Source: Caldilineaceae bacterium (lineage in GTDB: Bacteria > Chloroflexota > Anaerolineae > Caldilineales > Caldilineaceae). Taken from it: a DNA stretch of 61,233 nucleotides. This document shows, in pieces, positions 45,144 to 52,449 of the stretch. Both the position numbers and the translations under genes were made by a program. The notes under the pieces were generated by a model that saw only the letters and a program-made list of their open reading frames with translations, did not search any database and was not told the origin of the DNA. Where the stretch lies: assembly GCA_022821545.1 (NCBI GenBank), contig JAJEDJ010000056.1:1-61233 (forward strand). Direction: 5' to 3'. How positions within the stretch are numbered: position 1 is the stretch's first letter; every line of letters starts with the position of its first letter.

Positions 45144-45968
45144 TTACGCCATCAACCCTCCCAGAAAAGTTGCCGTGCGCCTTGTCGCCTCTGCGGGGGT
45201 CATGTCCCCGCCAAAGGCCTGATGCATTGTCACGCAGCCGTCGTATCCAATTGTTCGCAAGCCGTCGAAAATGGCAGCGAAGTCGATTCCTCCCGGCGCA
45301 TCCAACGGGCGCAGAGTGGACATGACTTTTCCTCGCGTCCACGTATCCATCGGCTGGAGTCCGTCCGGCTCGGGCGTGTGGTTCTGCAGATAGACGTTGA
45401 AGAGCCAGGGCTGAAAGGCGCGCAGAGTGTCCTCACCATAGGCCTGGCCGCAGAGGGCGAGATTGGCGGGCTCATAAATGATGCCGAAATTGGGCCTGCC
45501 GACCTCTTTCAGCACGGCCACCGAACCCTCTACCGTCTCGAAGAGGCTGCGCGTGTGGCTCTGATGGGCCAGGCGGATACCCCGCTCGCGCGCCTCATCG
45601 GCCGCCCGCCTGGCATGAACAATGTCCTCCTCCGTCTTCATGCAGATTCGGATCAAGTCCGCTCCCAACGCTTCGGCCAGGTCGAGGGAAGGGGTAATGC
45701 GCCGCAGACTGTTGGGACCTTCGGCGCTGTTTTCCGGTACGGGAAAATCGGCGGTTACCATCGAGATGGTCAGACCGTGCCGGTTTACCGTACTCTTTAC
45801 GCGTGCAGCCGTCCCCGCGGGGCTGTGGACACCGACGACCGATGCCCGCATACAGAGGGCGTCGTAGCCTGCGGCGGCGGCGATGCGCGCCAGCTCCTCC
45901 AGAGGAATGGCGCTTTCCCGCTTGTTGCTGAAGCTTTCGGCAACGCGCACAGAAAGAGAAAGAATCAT
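45144..45968 (-). CDS. Sugar phosphate isomerase/epimerase-like TIM-barrel protein
   Basis: A 274-residue AP_endonuc_2/xylose-isomerase-like protein (EELARIAAAAGYDALCMR…, RLAHQSHTRSLFETVEG…, GIIYEPANLALCG…, NVYLQNHTPEPD…). The likely metal ligands are the Glu in IYEPAN and the histidines of AHQSHT and QNHTP, as in sugar isomerases and inosose dehydratases. The substrate is not identifiable. A promoter with the -10 box 7 bases before the ATG suggests a leaderless transcript. gdhA follows 19 bp downstream. Confidence 0.8.
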   Translation of the reverse strand: MILSLSVRVAESFSNKRESAIPLEELARIAAAAGYDALCMRASVVGVHSPAGTAARVKSTVNRHGLTISMVTADFPVPENSAEGPNSLRRITPSLDLAEALGADLIRICMKTEEDIVHARRAADEARERGIRLAHQSHTRSLFETVEGSVAVLKEVGRPNFGIIYEPANLALCGQAYGEDTLRAFQPWLFNVYLQNHTPEPDGLQPMDTWTRGKVMSTLRPLDAPGGIDFAAIFDGLRTIGYDGCVTMHQAFGGDMTPAEATRRTATFLGGLMA

Positions 45969-45975
45969 ACTGTGG

Positions 45976-46004
45976 AGTATACCTGAATCGGGATTAATTG
46001 GTAA
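45976..46004 (-). promoter_or_regulatory. Promoter for the TIM-barrel gene, probably leaderless
   Basis: On the minus strand TTACCA (46004-45999) and TATACT (45981-45976) are 17 bases apart, with 7 bases between the -10 box and the ATG at 45968. The predicted transcript starts at or within a base of the ATG, and there is no Shine-Dalgarno sequence. Confidence 0.5.
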
Positions 46005-46091
46005 AAAAGGTTCTGTGTTATCCTGTTACGGTCAGGGGCCGATTTCGGCTATAAGTACCGGCCTCCGGGCGCCATCCACAAGCTGTAAACA

Positions 46092-47432
46092 ATGCGCGTA
46101 TTCCTCGACCAGCTGGGCTGCCGGCTCAACTTCAGTGAAAACAGTACCCTGGCGGGACGCCTCAACGCGGCCGGGCATCGTATCGTGGGCCGCGCTGAAG
46201 AGGCGCAAGTGATCGTGCTCAACACCTGTGCGGTCACGAGTCAGGCCGCGCGCAAGAGCCGGCAGGCGGCGCGTCACCTGAATAGACGCAATCCTGACGC
46301 CCGTATCGCCATGACGGGCTGTTACGCGACGCTGGCGCCCCGGGAAAGCGCCAAATTTCCCGGCGTCGAACTGGTGGCGGACAACAGTGCGAAGGAGATG
46401 CTGCACACGCTGCTTGAGCCCTGGAGCGCGGAGTTCTCCGATCCAGACGACCTGTCCCGGATACAGCCGCATGGCACACCGTTCGCTCCGGCCTCTACTG
46501 AAGAGGAGGGAGGCCGTACGCGGGCCTTCGTGAAGGTCCAGGACGGCTGCCAGAACCGCTGCACGTTTTGCATCGTCACTGCTCTGCGCGGCGACAGCCG
46601 CAGCCGAACGACGGCCGAGGTCGTGAGTGAAGTGCAGGGCCTGGTAGACGGCGGCTACCGCGAAGCGGTGCTCACTGGCGTCCACCTGGGAGCCTTTGGC
46701 AGGGACCTTGACGGCGGTCAGCGGAGCGATCTCAAGGAGTTGACGGCAGCGATCCTCACCGATACCGACATCGCCCGCCTGCGCCTGAGCAGCCTGGAGC
46801 CCTGGGAACTGGCCGACGGTTTCTTCGACCTGTGGCAGCGCTGGCCGGGGAGGCTGTGCCCCCACCTGCACCTGCCTCTGCAGGCCGGCACCGACGCCCA
46901 GCTGCGGCGAATGGCCCGTCGTTGCACCGTTGCCAGTTTCCGCCAGCTGGCGGCTGACGCGCGCGCAGCCATCCCGAATCTGATTATCACCACCGATCTG
47001 ATCGTCGGTTTTCCGGGTGAGTCGGATGCCGATTTTGAAGAGGGTCTACAATTCGTCGAAGAAATGCGGTTTGCACACGCGCACATCTTCCCCTTCAGCG
47101 CCCGCACGGGCACAGCCGCGGCCGAATTCGACGGGCAGGTAAAGAAGGCGGTCAAGCGAGAGCGTTCAAGGCGTATGCACCAGGTGGCAGCACGCAGCGG
47201 CCAGTTGGAACGAACACGTTACGTCGGCGCCACTCGACCGGTCCTGTGGGAAGGCTCCGGGCAACCGCTAACTGATCAGGCCGACACCTTGCTCTGGAGC
47301 GGCCTGACGGACAACTACCTGCGGGTGACGGCCCAAGCTCCCGCGGGCACCGACCTCAGCAACCGCATCACCCCCGTCCGCCTGGATGAACTCCACGGCG
47401 AAACCCTATACGGCGAACCTCTGCTGCCATAG
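46092..47432 (+). CDS. mtaB: tRNA N6-threonylcarbamoyladenosine 2-methylthiotransferase MtaB-like
   Basis: Radical SAM enzyme that methylthiolates t6A at tRNA position 37. The 446-residue protein has the N-terminal cluster cysteines (LGCRLN, NTCAVT, MTGCYA), the radical-SAM CxxxCxxC in DGCQNRCTFCIVTALRG, the LIVGFPGESDADFEE segment and a short C-terminal TRAM-like region. LGCRLN at the start and the lack of MiaB's longer leader favour MtaB over MiaB or RimO. No clear ribosome-binding site precedes ATG 46092. Confidence 0.88.
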   Translation: MRVFLDQLGCRLNFSENSTLAGRLNAAGHRIVGRAEEAQVIVLNTCAVTSQAARKSRQAARHLNRRNPDARIAMTGCYATLAPRESAKFPGVELVADNSAKEMLHTLLEPWSAEFSDPDDLSRIQPHGTPFAPASTEEEGGRTRAFVKVQDGCQNRCTFCIVTALRGDSRSRTTAEVVSEVQGLVDGGYREAVLTGVHLGAFGRDLDGGQRSDLKELTAAILTDTDIARLRLSSLEPWELADGFFDLWQRWPGRLCPHLHLPLQAGTDAQLRRMARRCTVASFRQLAADARAAIPNLIITTDLIVGFPGESDADFEEGLQFVEEMRFAHAHIFPFSARTGTAAAEFDGQVKKAVKRERSRRMHQVAARSGQLERTRYVGATRPVLWEGSGQPLTDQADTLLWSGLTDNYLRVTAQAPAGTDLSNRITPVRLDELHGETLYGEPLLP

Positions 47433-47506
47433 GCTTGTATACCAGTCGCATATTGTAGCCGGCGGCGGCAGTCCTCCCTGCCGCGACAGACTCACAGGAG
47501 CAAGCG

Positions 47507-48901
47507 ATGCCAACTGAATCGGCAGCAGAATCCAGCCAGGAATCCGCGGGCGCGCCTGGGCGGGGAAACCGCCGCGAGCAGATCGGCTGGTATTGTTATG
47601 ACTGGGCGAATTCCGCATTCGCGACAACAGTTGGCGCCGTCTTTCTAGGCCCCTACGTATCAAACCTGACCGAACAGGCCGCGGGCCCCGATGGGCTGGT
47701 GCGCCCGCTTGGCATTCCGATGGACCCGTATTCATTCTTCTCCTACTGCATTACGATCTCCGTAGTCCTGCAGGTGTTGTTTCTGCCGATTCTTGGCGCG
47801 ATCGCAGACTACTCCAGCCTGCGCAAAAGGCTGATGCAGATCTTTGCCGTTGGCGGCGCGGGCGCCACGATGTTGATGTTCTTCATTACAGACGAGACCT
47901 GGTGGCTTGGCGGTCTTCTTTTTATCGGCGCCAATCTTTGCTTTGGCGCGGCCATTGTCTTCTACAATGCCTTTCTGCCGGACATTGCCGAGCCGGAGGA
48001 CCGCGACCGCGTCTCGTCGGTGGGCTGGGCGCTGGGTTACCTGGGGGGCGGCATTCTTCTGGCGCTCAACCTTGCCTTCTACCTGTTGCGCGACAGTATC
48101 GGCGTCGACACCGAACTGGCAGTGCGTATCAATCTGTTCTCCGCGGGTCTGTGGTGGTTCAGCTGGTCGTTCGTCACGTGGAGGCTGCTGCGTTCTAGAG
48201 ACACGGCCAAAGCGCTTCTTCCCGGCGAGACCTATCTGTCGACCGGTCTCAGACAGTTGTGGGAGACCTTCCAAGAGGCCTCAAAGTATCCCCATACCAT
48301 CCGTTTTCTGATCGCCTACCTTCTCTATAACGACGGCATCCAAACCGTGTTTGCCGTGTCTGCGGTCTTCGCGGCCGCCCCTCTCATTCAGGGAGGACTT
48401 GAGATCGAGCAGGGCCTGCTCACGATGGTTATTTTGATGATCCAGTTCGTTGCCTTTGGGGGCGCGCTCCTGTTCGGCAAGGCAGCGACTCTGATCGGCG
48501 CCAAGAAGGCACTGGTCATCGGGCTGATCGTCTGGACTGTGGTCGTGATCTACGCCTATCTGGGTCTAAAGGGGGAGAGCCGCATCCTGGAGTTCTGGAT
48601 TCTGGGCGCGTTTATTGCCCTGGTCATGGGCGGCACGCAGGCTGTCAGCCGCGGTCTCTTTGCCAACATGATCCCGCGGGGCAAGGAGGCTGAATTCTTC
48701 TCGATCTACGAGGTCAGCGAACGGGGAACATCCTGGCTCGGTCCGCTGGCATTCGGCCTGGTCAACCAGATGACCGGCAGCCTGCGTCCGGCCATGGTGT
48801 CGATCATTCTCTTTTTTGTGGTTGGGCTTGTTCTGCTGCTGAGAGTGGACGTACGCCGGGCCATTACCGAATCGGGCAACAAGCCGCCGGCCGTAGTCTG
48901 A
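47507..48901 (+). CDS. MFS transporter, UMF1/Atg22-like family
   Basis: A 464-residue permease with 11-12 hydrophobic segments. The N-terminal IGWYCYDWANSAFATTVGAVFLGPY signature is typical of the Atg22/UMF1 family of major-facilitator proteins, whose eukaryotic members export amino acids from vacuoles. Further matches are LGAIADYS and the LGYLGGGILLALN helix. A GGAG-type ribosome-binding site is present before the ATG. The substrate is unknown. It converges with pyk, 22 bp away. Confidence 0.88.
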   Translation: MPTESAAESSQESAGAPGRGNRREQIGWYCYDWANSAFATTVGAVFLGPYVSNLTEQAAGPDGLVRPLGIPMDPYSFFSYCITISVVLQVLFLPILGAIADYSSLRKRLMQIFAVGGAGATMLMFFITDETWWLGGLLFIGANLCFGAAIVFYNAFLPDIAEPEDRDRVSSVGWALGYLGGGILLALNLAFYLLRDSIGVDTELAVRINLFSAGLWWFSWSFVTWRLLRSRDTAKALLPGETYLSTGLRQLWETFQEASKYPHTIRFLIAYLLYNDGIQTVFAVSAVFAAAPLIQGGLEIEQGLLTMVILMIQFVAFGGALLFGKAATLIGAKKALVIGLIVWTVVVIYAYLGLKGESRILEFWILGAFIALVMGGTQAVSRGLFANMIPRGKEAEFFSIYEVSERGTSWLGPLAFGLVNQMTGSLRPAMVSIILFFVVGLVLLLRVDVRRAITESGNKPPAVV

Positions 48902-48923
48902 GTCGGGCCGTCAGCCGTCCTCT

Positions 48924-50798
48924 CTACAGGTCCCATTCATAAACGTTGCCGGTTCTGGCATCGATGACAATGGTCTGGCCGTCGACCAGTTCATCCCATT
49001 CTCCGGTCGCCTGCAGAATTGCAGGGATCCCCAACTCCACAGCCGCGAGCGCCGCGATGCTGTCGGGCGCTGATTCCGCGGTGATCAAGCCCCCGGCATG
49101 GTAGACCAACTCCATGCTGACCTGGTTCAACTCCTCCGCCACCAGAATGTCCTGCGTCGTCATCATCCGGCGCTGAATTTCCTGCGCCTGGGGATCCTGG
49201 CCGGGTTTCAACCGCACCACGCGGCCGCTCATGCGTCGATTGCCCACGCCCTGCCCATGCATCAGCACCCTGGCGATGCGGCGAACGGTCATCAGATTGG
49301 TTTCTCCGGGCACACCGCCAACGACGCCGCCGGTGACGACGGTGACGTCACCCTGCTGGACAAAGCCGGCGCGCAGGGCGATACGGACGGCGTCTTCCAG
49401 CATTTCGTCAATCGTGTTCATGCGCTGGCCCATCAAAGGGAATACGCCCCAATAGAGGGCCAGCTGCCGGTAAACGAGATGGCTGGGCGTCACGGCGATG
49501 ATGGGAACGGACGGTCGGAACCGGGCCAGTTTTTTGGCCGTGGCCCCCCTGGCGGTGGGCGCAATGATAGCCGCGGCCCCAACGTTGCGTGCAGTATTTA
49601 CGGTGGCCTGGCTGACCGCTTCGGCAACTGAAGGCGCGGCGCCGGAGTGTGAATCGTTCCCCTGCCCGGAGCCGGACGCCGAGGTACCGAAGAAGCCGTC
49701 CACAGCCTGTTGAGAGGGACGGTAGTGCGGCTGTGTAACGGCGCGCACGCGCTCCGCCTCCTGGGCGATATTCGCCATCGTTCTGACCGACTCAACCGGA
49801 TAGACGCCGGCGGCGGTCTCGCCCGAAAGCATGATGGCGTCGCTGCCATCCAGCACTGCGTTCGCCACGTCACTGGCCTCGGCGCGGGTCGGTCGCGGGT
49901 TGCGAATCATCGATTCTAGCATCTGCGTCGCCGTGATCACAGGTTTGTCGGTGCCGATACAACGGGCGATGATCATTTTCTGGATCATCGGCACAGCTTC
50001 CGGGCTGGTCTCGATTCCCAAGTCGCCGCGTGCGACCATGAGGCCGTCGGACGCCTGAATAATCTCCTCGATGTTCTCGACCGCTTCAGGCTTTTCTATT
50101 TTCGAGATGATCGGTGTTGCCCGGCCCAAGGGTGTGCGGTTCTGCACCACTTTTCTCAGCGCGTGAATGTCCGCTGCGGTGCGAACAAAGCTCAGGGCAA
50201 TCCAATCCGCCTGATGTTCCAGGGCAAAATCGACGTCGACGCGATCTTTTTCGGTCATGGAGGGAACGGTCAGCCTGGTCTGAGGGAGGTTCATTCCCTT
50301 GCGATCTTCCAGGGTGCCGCCAACGATCACGCGCGTGCGCACGGTCGAATCGGTCGCGTCGAGCACCTCCAGCTCGAGCAGGCCGTCATCCAGTAGAATG
50401 CGCTCGTTCGATTCTGCGGCCGCCTGCGCCCGGGCATCGCGGCGGCCCTGCTCGATGCTGGAAGGGACTTCCTTGTTCTGGATCGGCACGCGTCCAGGCA
50501 CGCCAATGATGTCTTCGGTTGTAAGAATCAGCTCTTCGCCAGCCGTCAGCGGGACGCCCCCCGGCTGCATTTCCCCCACTCGAAGTTTCGGCCCCTGCAG
50601 GTCGACGAGAATCGCGATGGGCCGGTTTCGTTCCTGGGCAATCTCACGGATCGCGTGGATGTTGCGGGCGTGAAAGTTGTGGTCCCCGTGACTCATGTTG
50701 ATGCGCGCCACGTTCATACCGGCGTCGATCAGCTGTGCAAGAATATCGGGATCGGTACTGGACGGCCCAATTGTACAGACAATTTTGACCCGCAACAT
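48924..50798 (-). CDS. pyk: Pyruvate kinase with C-terminal PEP-utiliser-like domain
   Basis: Last step of glycolysis: phosphoenolpyruvate plus ADP to pyruvate plus ATP. The 624-residue protein has the TIGPSS start, the substrate motif VARGDLGIE, and IISKIEKPEAVENIEEI containing the catalytic Lys. It is longer than the ~470-residue core. An insert of ~45 residues precedes the C-terminal effector domain (Ser/Gly-rich, near 370-395). The last ~100 residues resemble the PEP-utiliser mobile domain (AGGLITAES…AVELGIPAI), in which the usual catalytic His is not seen. Such an extra C-terminal sequence is known in Bacillus-type enzymes. Confidence 0.95.
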   Translation of the reverse strand: MLRVKIVCTIGPSSTDPDILAQLIDAGMNVARINMSHGDHNFHARNIHAIREIAQERNRPIAILVDLQGPKLRVGEMQPGGVPLTAGEELILTTEDIIGVPGRVPIQNKEVPSSIEQGRRDARAQAAAESNERILLDDGLLELEVLDATDSTVRTRVIVGGTLEDRKGMNLPQTRLTVPSMTEKDRVDVDFALEHQADWIALSFVRTAADIHALRKVVQNRTPLGRATPIISKIEKPEAVENIEEIIQASDGLMVARGDLGIETSPEAVPMIQKMIIARCIGTDKPVITATQMLESMIRNPRPTRAEASDVANAVLDGSDAIMLSGETAAGVYPVESVRTMANIAQEAERVRAVTQPHYRPSQQAVDGFFGTSASGSGQGNDSHSGAAPSVAEAVSQATVNTARNVGAAAIIAPTARGATAKKLARFRPSVPIIAVTPSHLVYRQLALYWGVFPLMGQRMNTIDEMLEDAVRIALRAGFVQQGDVTVVTGGVVGGVPGETNLMTVRRIARVLMHGQGVGNRRMSGRVVRLKPGQDPQAQEIQRRMMTTQDILVAEELNQVSMELVYHAGGLITAESAPDSIAALAAVELGIPAILQATGEWDELVDGQTIVIDARTGNVYEWDL

Positions 50799-50971
50799 TC
50801 GCGAACTCCAGAGTCTGGTGGTCGGCAGCAGTTGACAAGCGTTGTCAGGGGGCGTTGCCGCTTCGTTCGGTCGAGACGAAAAGGAGGGGGTATTGCACCC
50901 GCCGCCGGGGGCCCTCAGCCCAGTGCGGGCGACAGCCGCCGACTGGCCGGCGGCCTGGGAATACCTCCATG

Positions 50972-52342
50972 TTACTGATAGCTGATCCTGTCGCTCGTGC
51001 GCACGACCTGTATCCAGGTACGGCCCGGCTTCAGTGTAATCGGTTGCTCGCCGGGCCCGAGCCAGCGGGGCGGGCTCTGATCATTTGCCCGCCAGGTACC
51101 TTCATATACCTTCCCATTTCGAAAGACACGCAGGTCTCCGAAGCCGTACAGGTGAATCTTCACGCTGAGCGTTCCCAGGCTGTCTTCCACAATGTTGGTC
51201 AACTCGTGTTCGGCGAAGACGACGATCACGTTGTCGCTGCTGATCTGCCGGCCCGCGGCCTGGTCCATGTGCGCGGCGCCGCTCTGGAATCGCAGGTAGC
51301 GACCGGTTGACGGGTCATAGCGCCATTCGACACCGTTATTCTCCGGGTAAGGAATGCGGACCGTGTTTGCCTCGGAGGCCCAGAACTCCTTTGGCGTCTC
51401 GCTGAAGGAGAAACTCGCCCGCTCCAAAGGCCGGGGACTGTTCTTTTGACTCTCCAGCCAGGGACTGAAGATTTCAAGGCAGTAGGGCAGCAGAGGGGAC
51501 ACGTCGCAGGTTTTCGCCATGTCGATCATCCAGCGGCGCACTCTATCGACGCTCGTCCGCAGACGGGTGCGATAGTTGCTGCCTACGCTGAAGAAGTAGG
51601 TGACGCTCTCCGGATCTTCCGAATCGGCGTCCAGATAGGGGAATCCGACCTCGTTTTTTAGCAGGTAGCGGATGCCGTCGCTGCCGCCGGAGCAGGCCAG
51701 AATGCCGTCGAACATATAGGTGGTATGGATATTGGGCCAGCGGGCGCTGCGCACGGGGCCGATCTCCCTGGCCGGGATGCTCTGGAACATGCTTGTGAGG
51801 CGGGTCAGGTGGAAGCCGTCGACAATGTACTCGTAGGTGACATCGGCCTCGTTCAAGCCGTAGTGGCTCGCTCTGCTGGCAGCGTCATTGTTCAGACAGA
51901 CAAAGACCGGTGTCTCCTGCAACAAGGAGGGATCGGCCAGGGGCAGCCCGGTATAGCGTGCGACAGGCCCCGGCACGGGCGTTGAGGCGGCCGATTCAAC
52001 TTCCGCGGCGCCAGTGGCACTGTCTGCGTCAGCGGCATTGTCTGCGGCAGCAGGCGGGGTTGGCGTTTCGGCCGCCGTCTGAAGTCCGGCGGCATCCGGT
52101 GTCTTGGTAGAGGTCGGAGTAGCCGCCCCGCCTGCGCCCGCGCAAGCGGAAAGCGCCGACATGAGCATCAGGATGAGCAGCAGGACGAGCGCACCAAGGA
52201 GGGGTCGAACTTTCGCCGGCGAAAACGCTCGACAGCGAAAAGGACCGTACGCGCCGGCTGCCGCAGTCCTGGAAGGGCATGCGCCGCGGGGCGTCTCCAG
52301 AGGGAAAAATGGCCTGAGTTTCAAGGGCTTCCTTCTGTTCAA
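50972..52342 (-). CDS. DUF3048 (YerB-like) lipoprotein
   Basis: A 456-residue secreted protein of unknown role. A membrane segment (LLGALVLLLILMLMSALSAC) ends in a lipobox with Cys67, followed by a ~70-residue Ala/Thr/Pro linker. The DUF3048 domain starts near GPVARYTGLPL (about 130) and has the features FVCLNNDAASRASHYGLNEADVTYE and GPVRSARWPN. A C-terminal DUF3048_C-like part follows. The 46 residues before the hydrophobic stretch are long for a signal peptide, so translation may start later. It lies upstream of pyk on the same strand, 173 bp away. Confidence 0.85.
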   Translation of the reverse strand: MNRRKPLKLRPFFPLETPRGACPSRTAAAGAYGPFRCRAFSPAKVRPLLGALVLLLILMLMSALSACAGAGGAATPTSTKTPDAAGLQTAAETPTPPAAADNAADADSATGAAEVESAASTPVPGPVARYTGLPLADPSLLQETPVFVCLNNDAASRASHYGLNEADVTYEYIVDGFHLTRLTSMFQSIPAREIGPVRSARWPNIHTTYMFDGILACSGGSDGIRYLLKNEVGFPYLDADSEDPESVTYFFSVGSNYRTRLRTSVDRVRRWMIDMAKTCDVSPLLPYCLEIFSPWLESQKNSPRPLERASFSFSETPKEFWASEANTVRIPYPENNGVEWRYDPSTGRYLRFQSGAAHMDQAAGRQISSDNVIVVFAEHELTNIVEDSLGTLSVKIHLYGFGDLRVFRNGKVYEGTWRANDQSPPRWLGPGEQPITLKPGRTWIQVVRTSDRISYQ

Positions 52343-52449
52343 GATAGCGTGTTTGGGAAGGACAGTTGAATTCTGAAAGGCGATTGAGCCAGTTGCGGAT
52401 AGTATACTACACGCGCACCGATCTACGATTATCAGTCAGCCGCGTTCTC

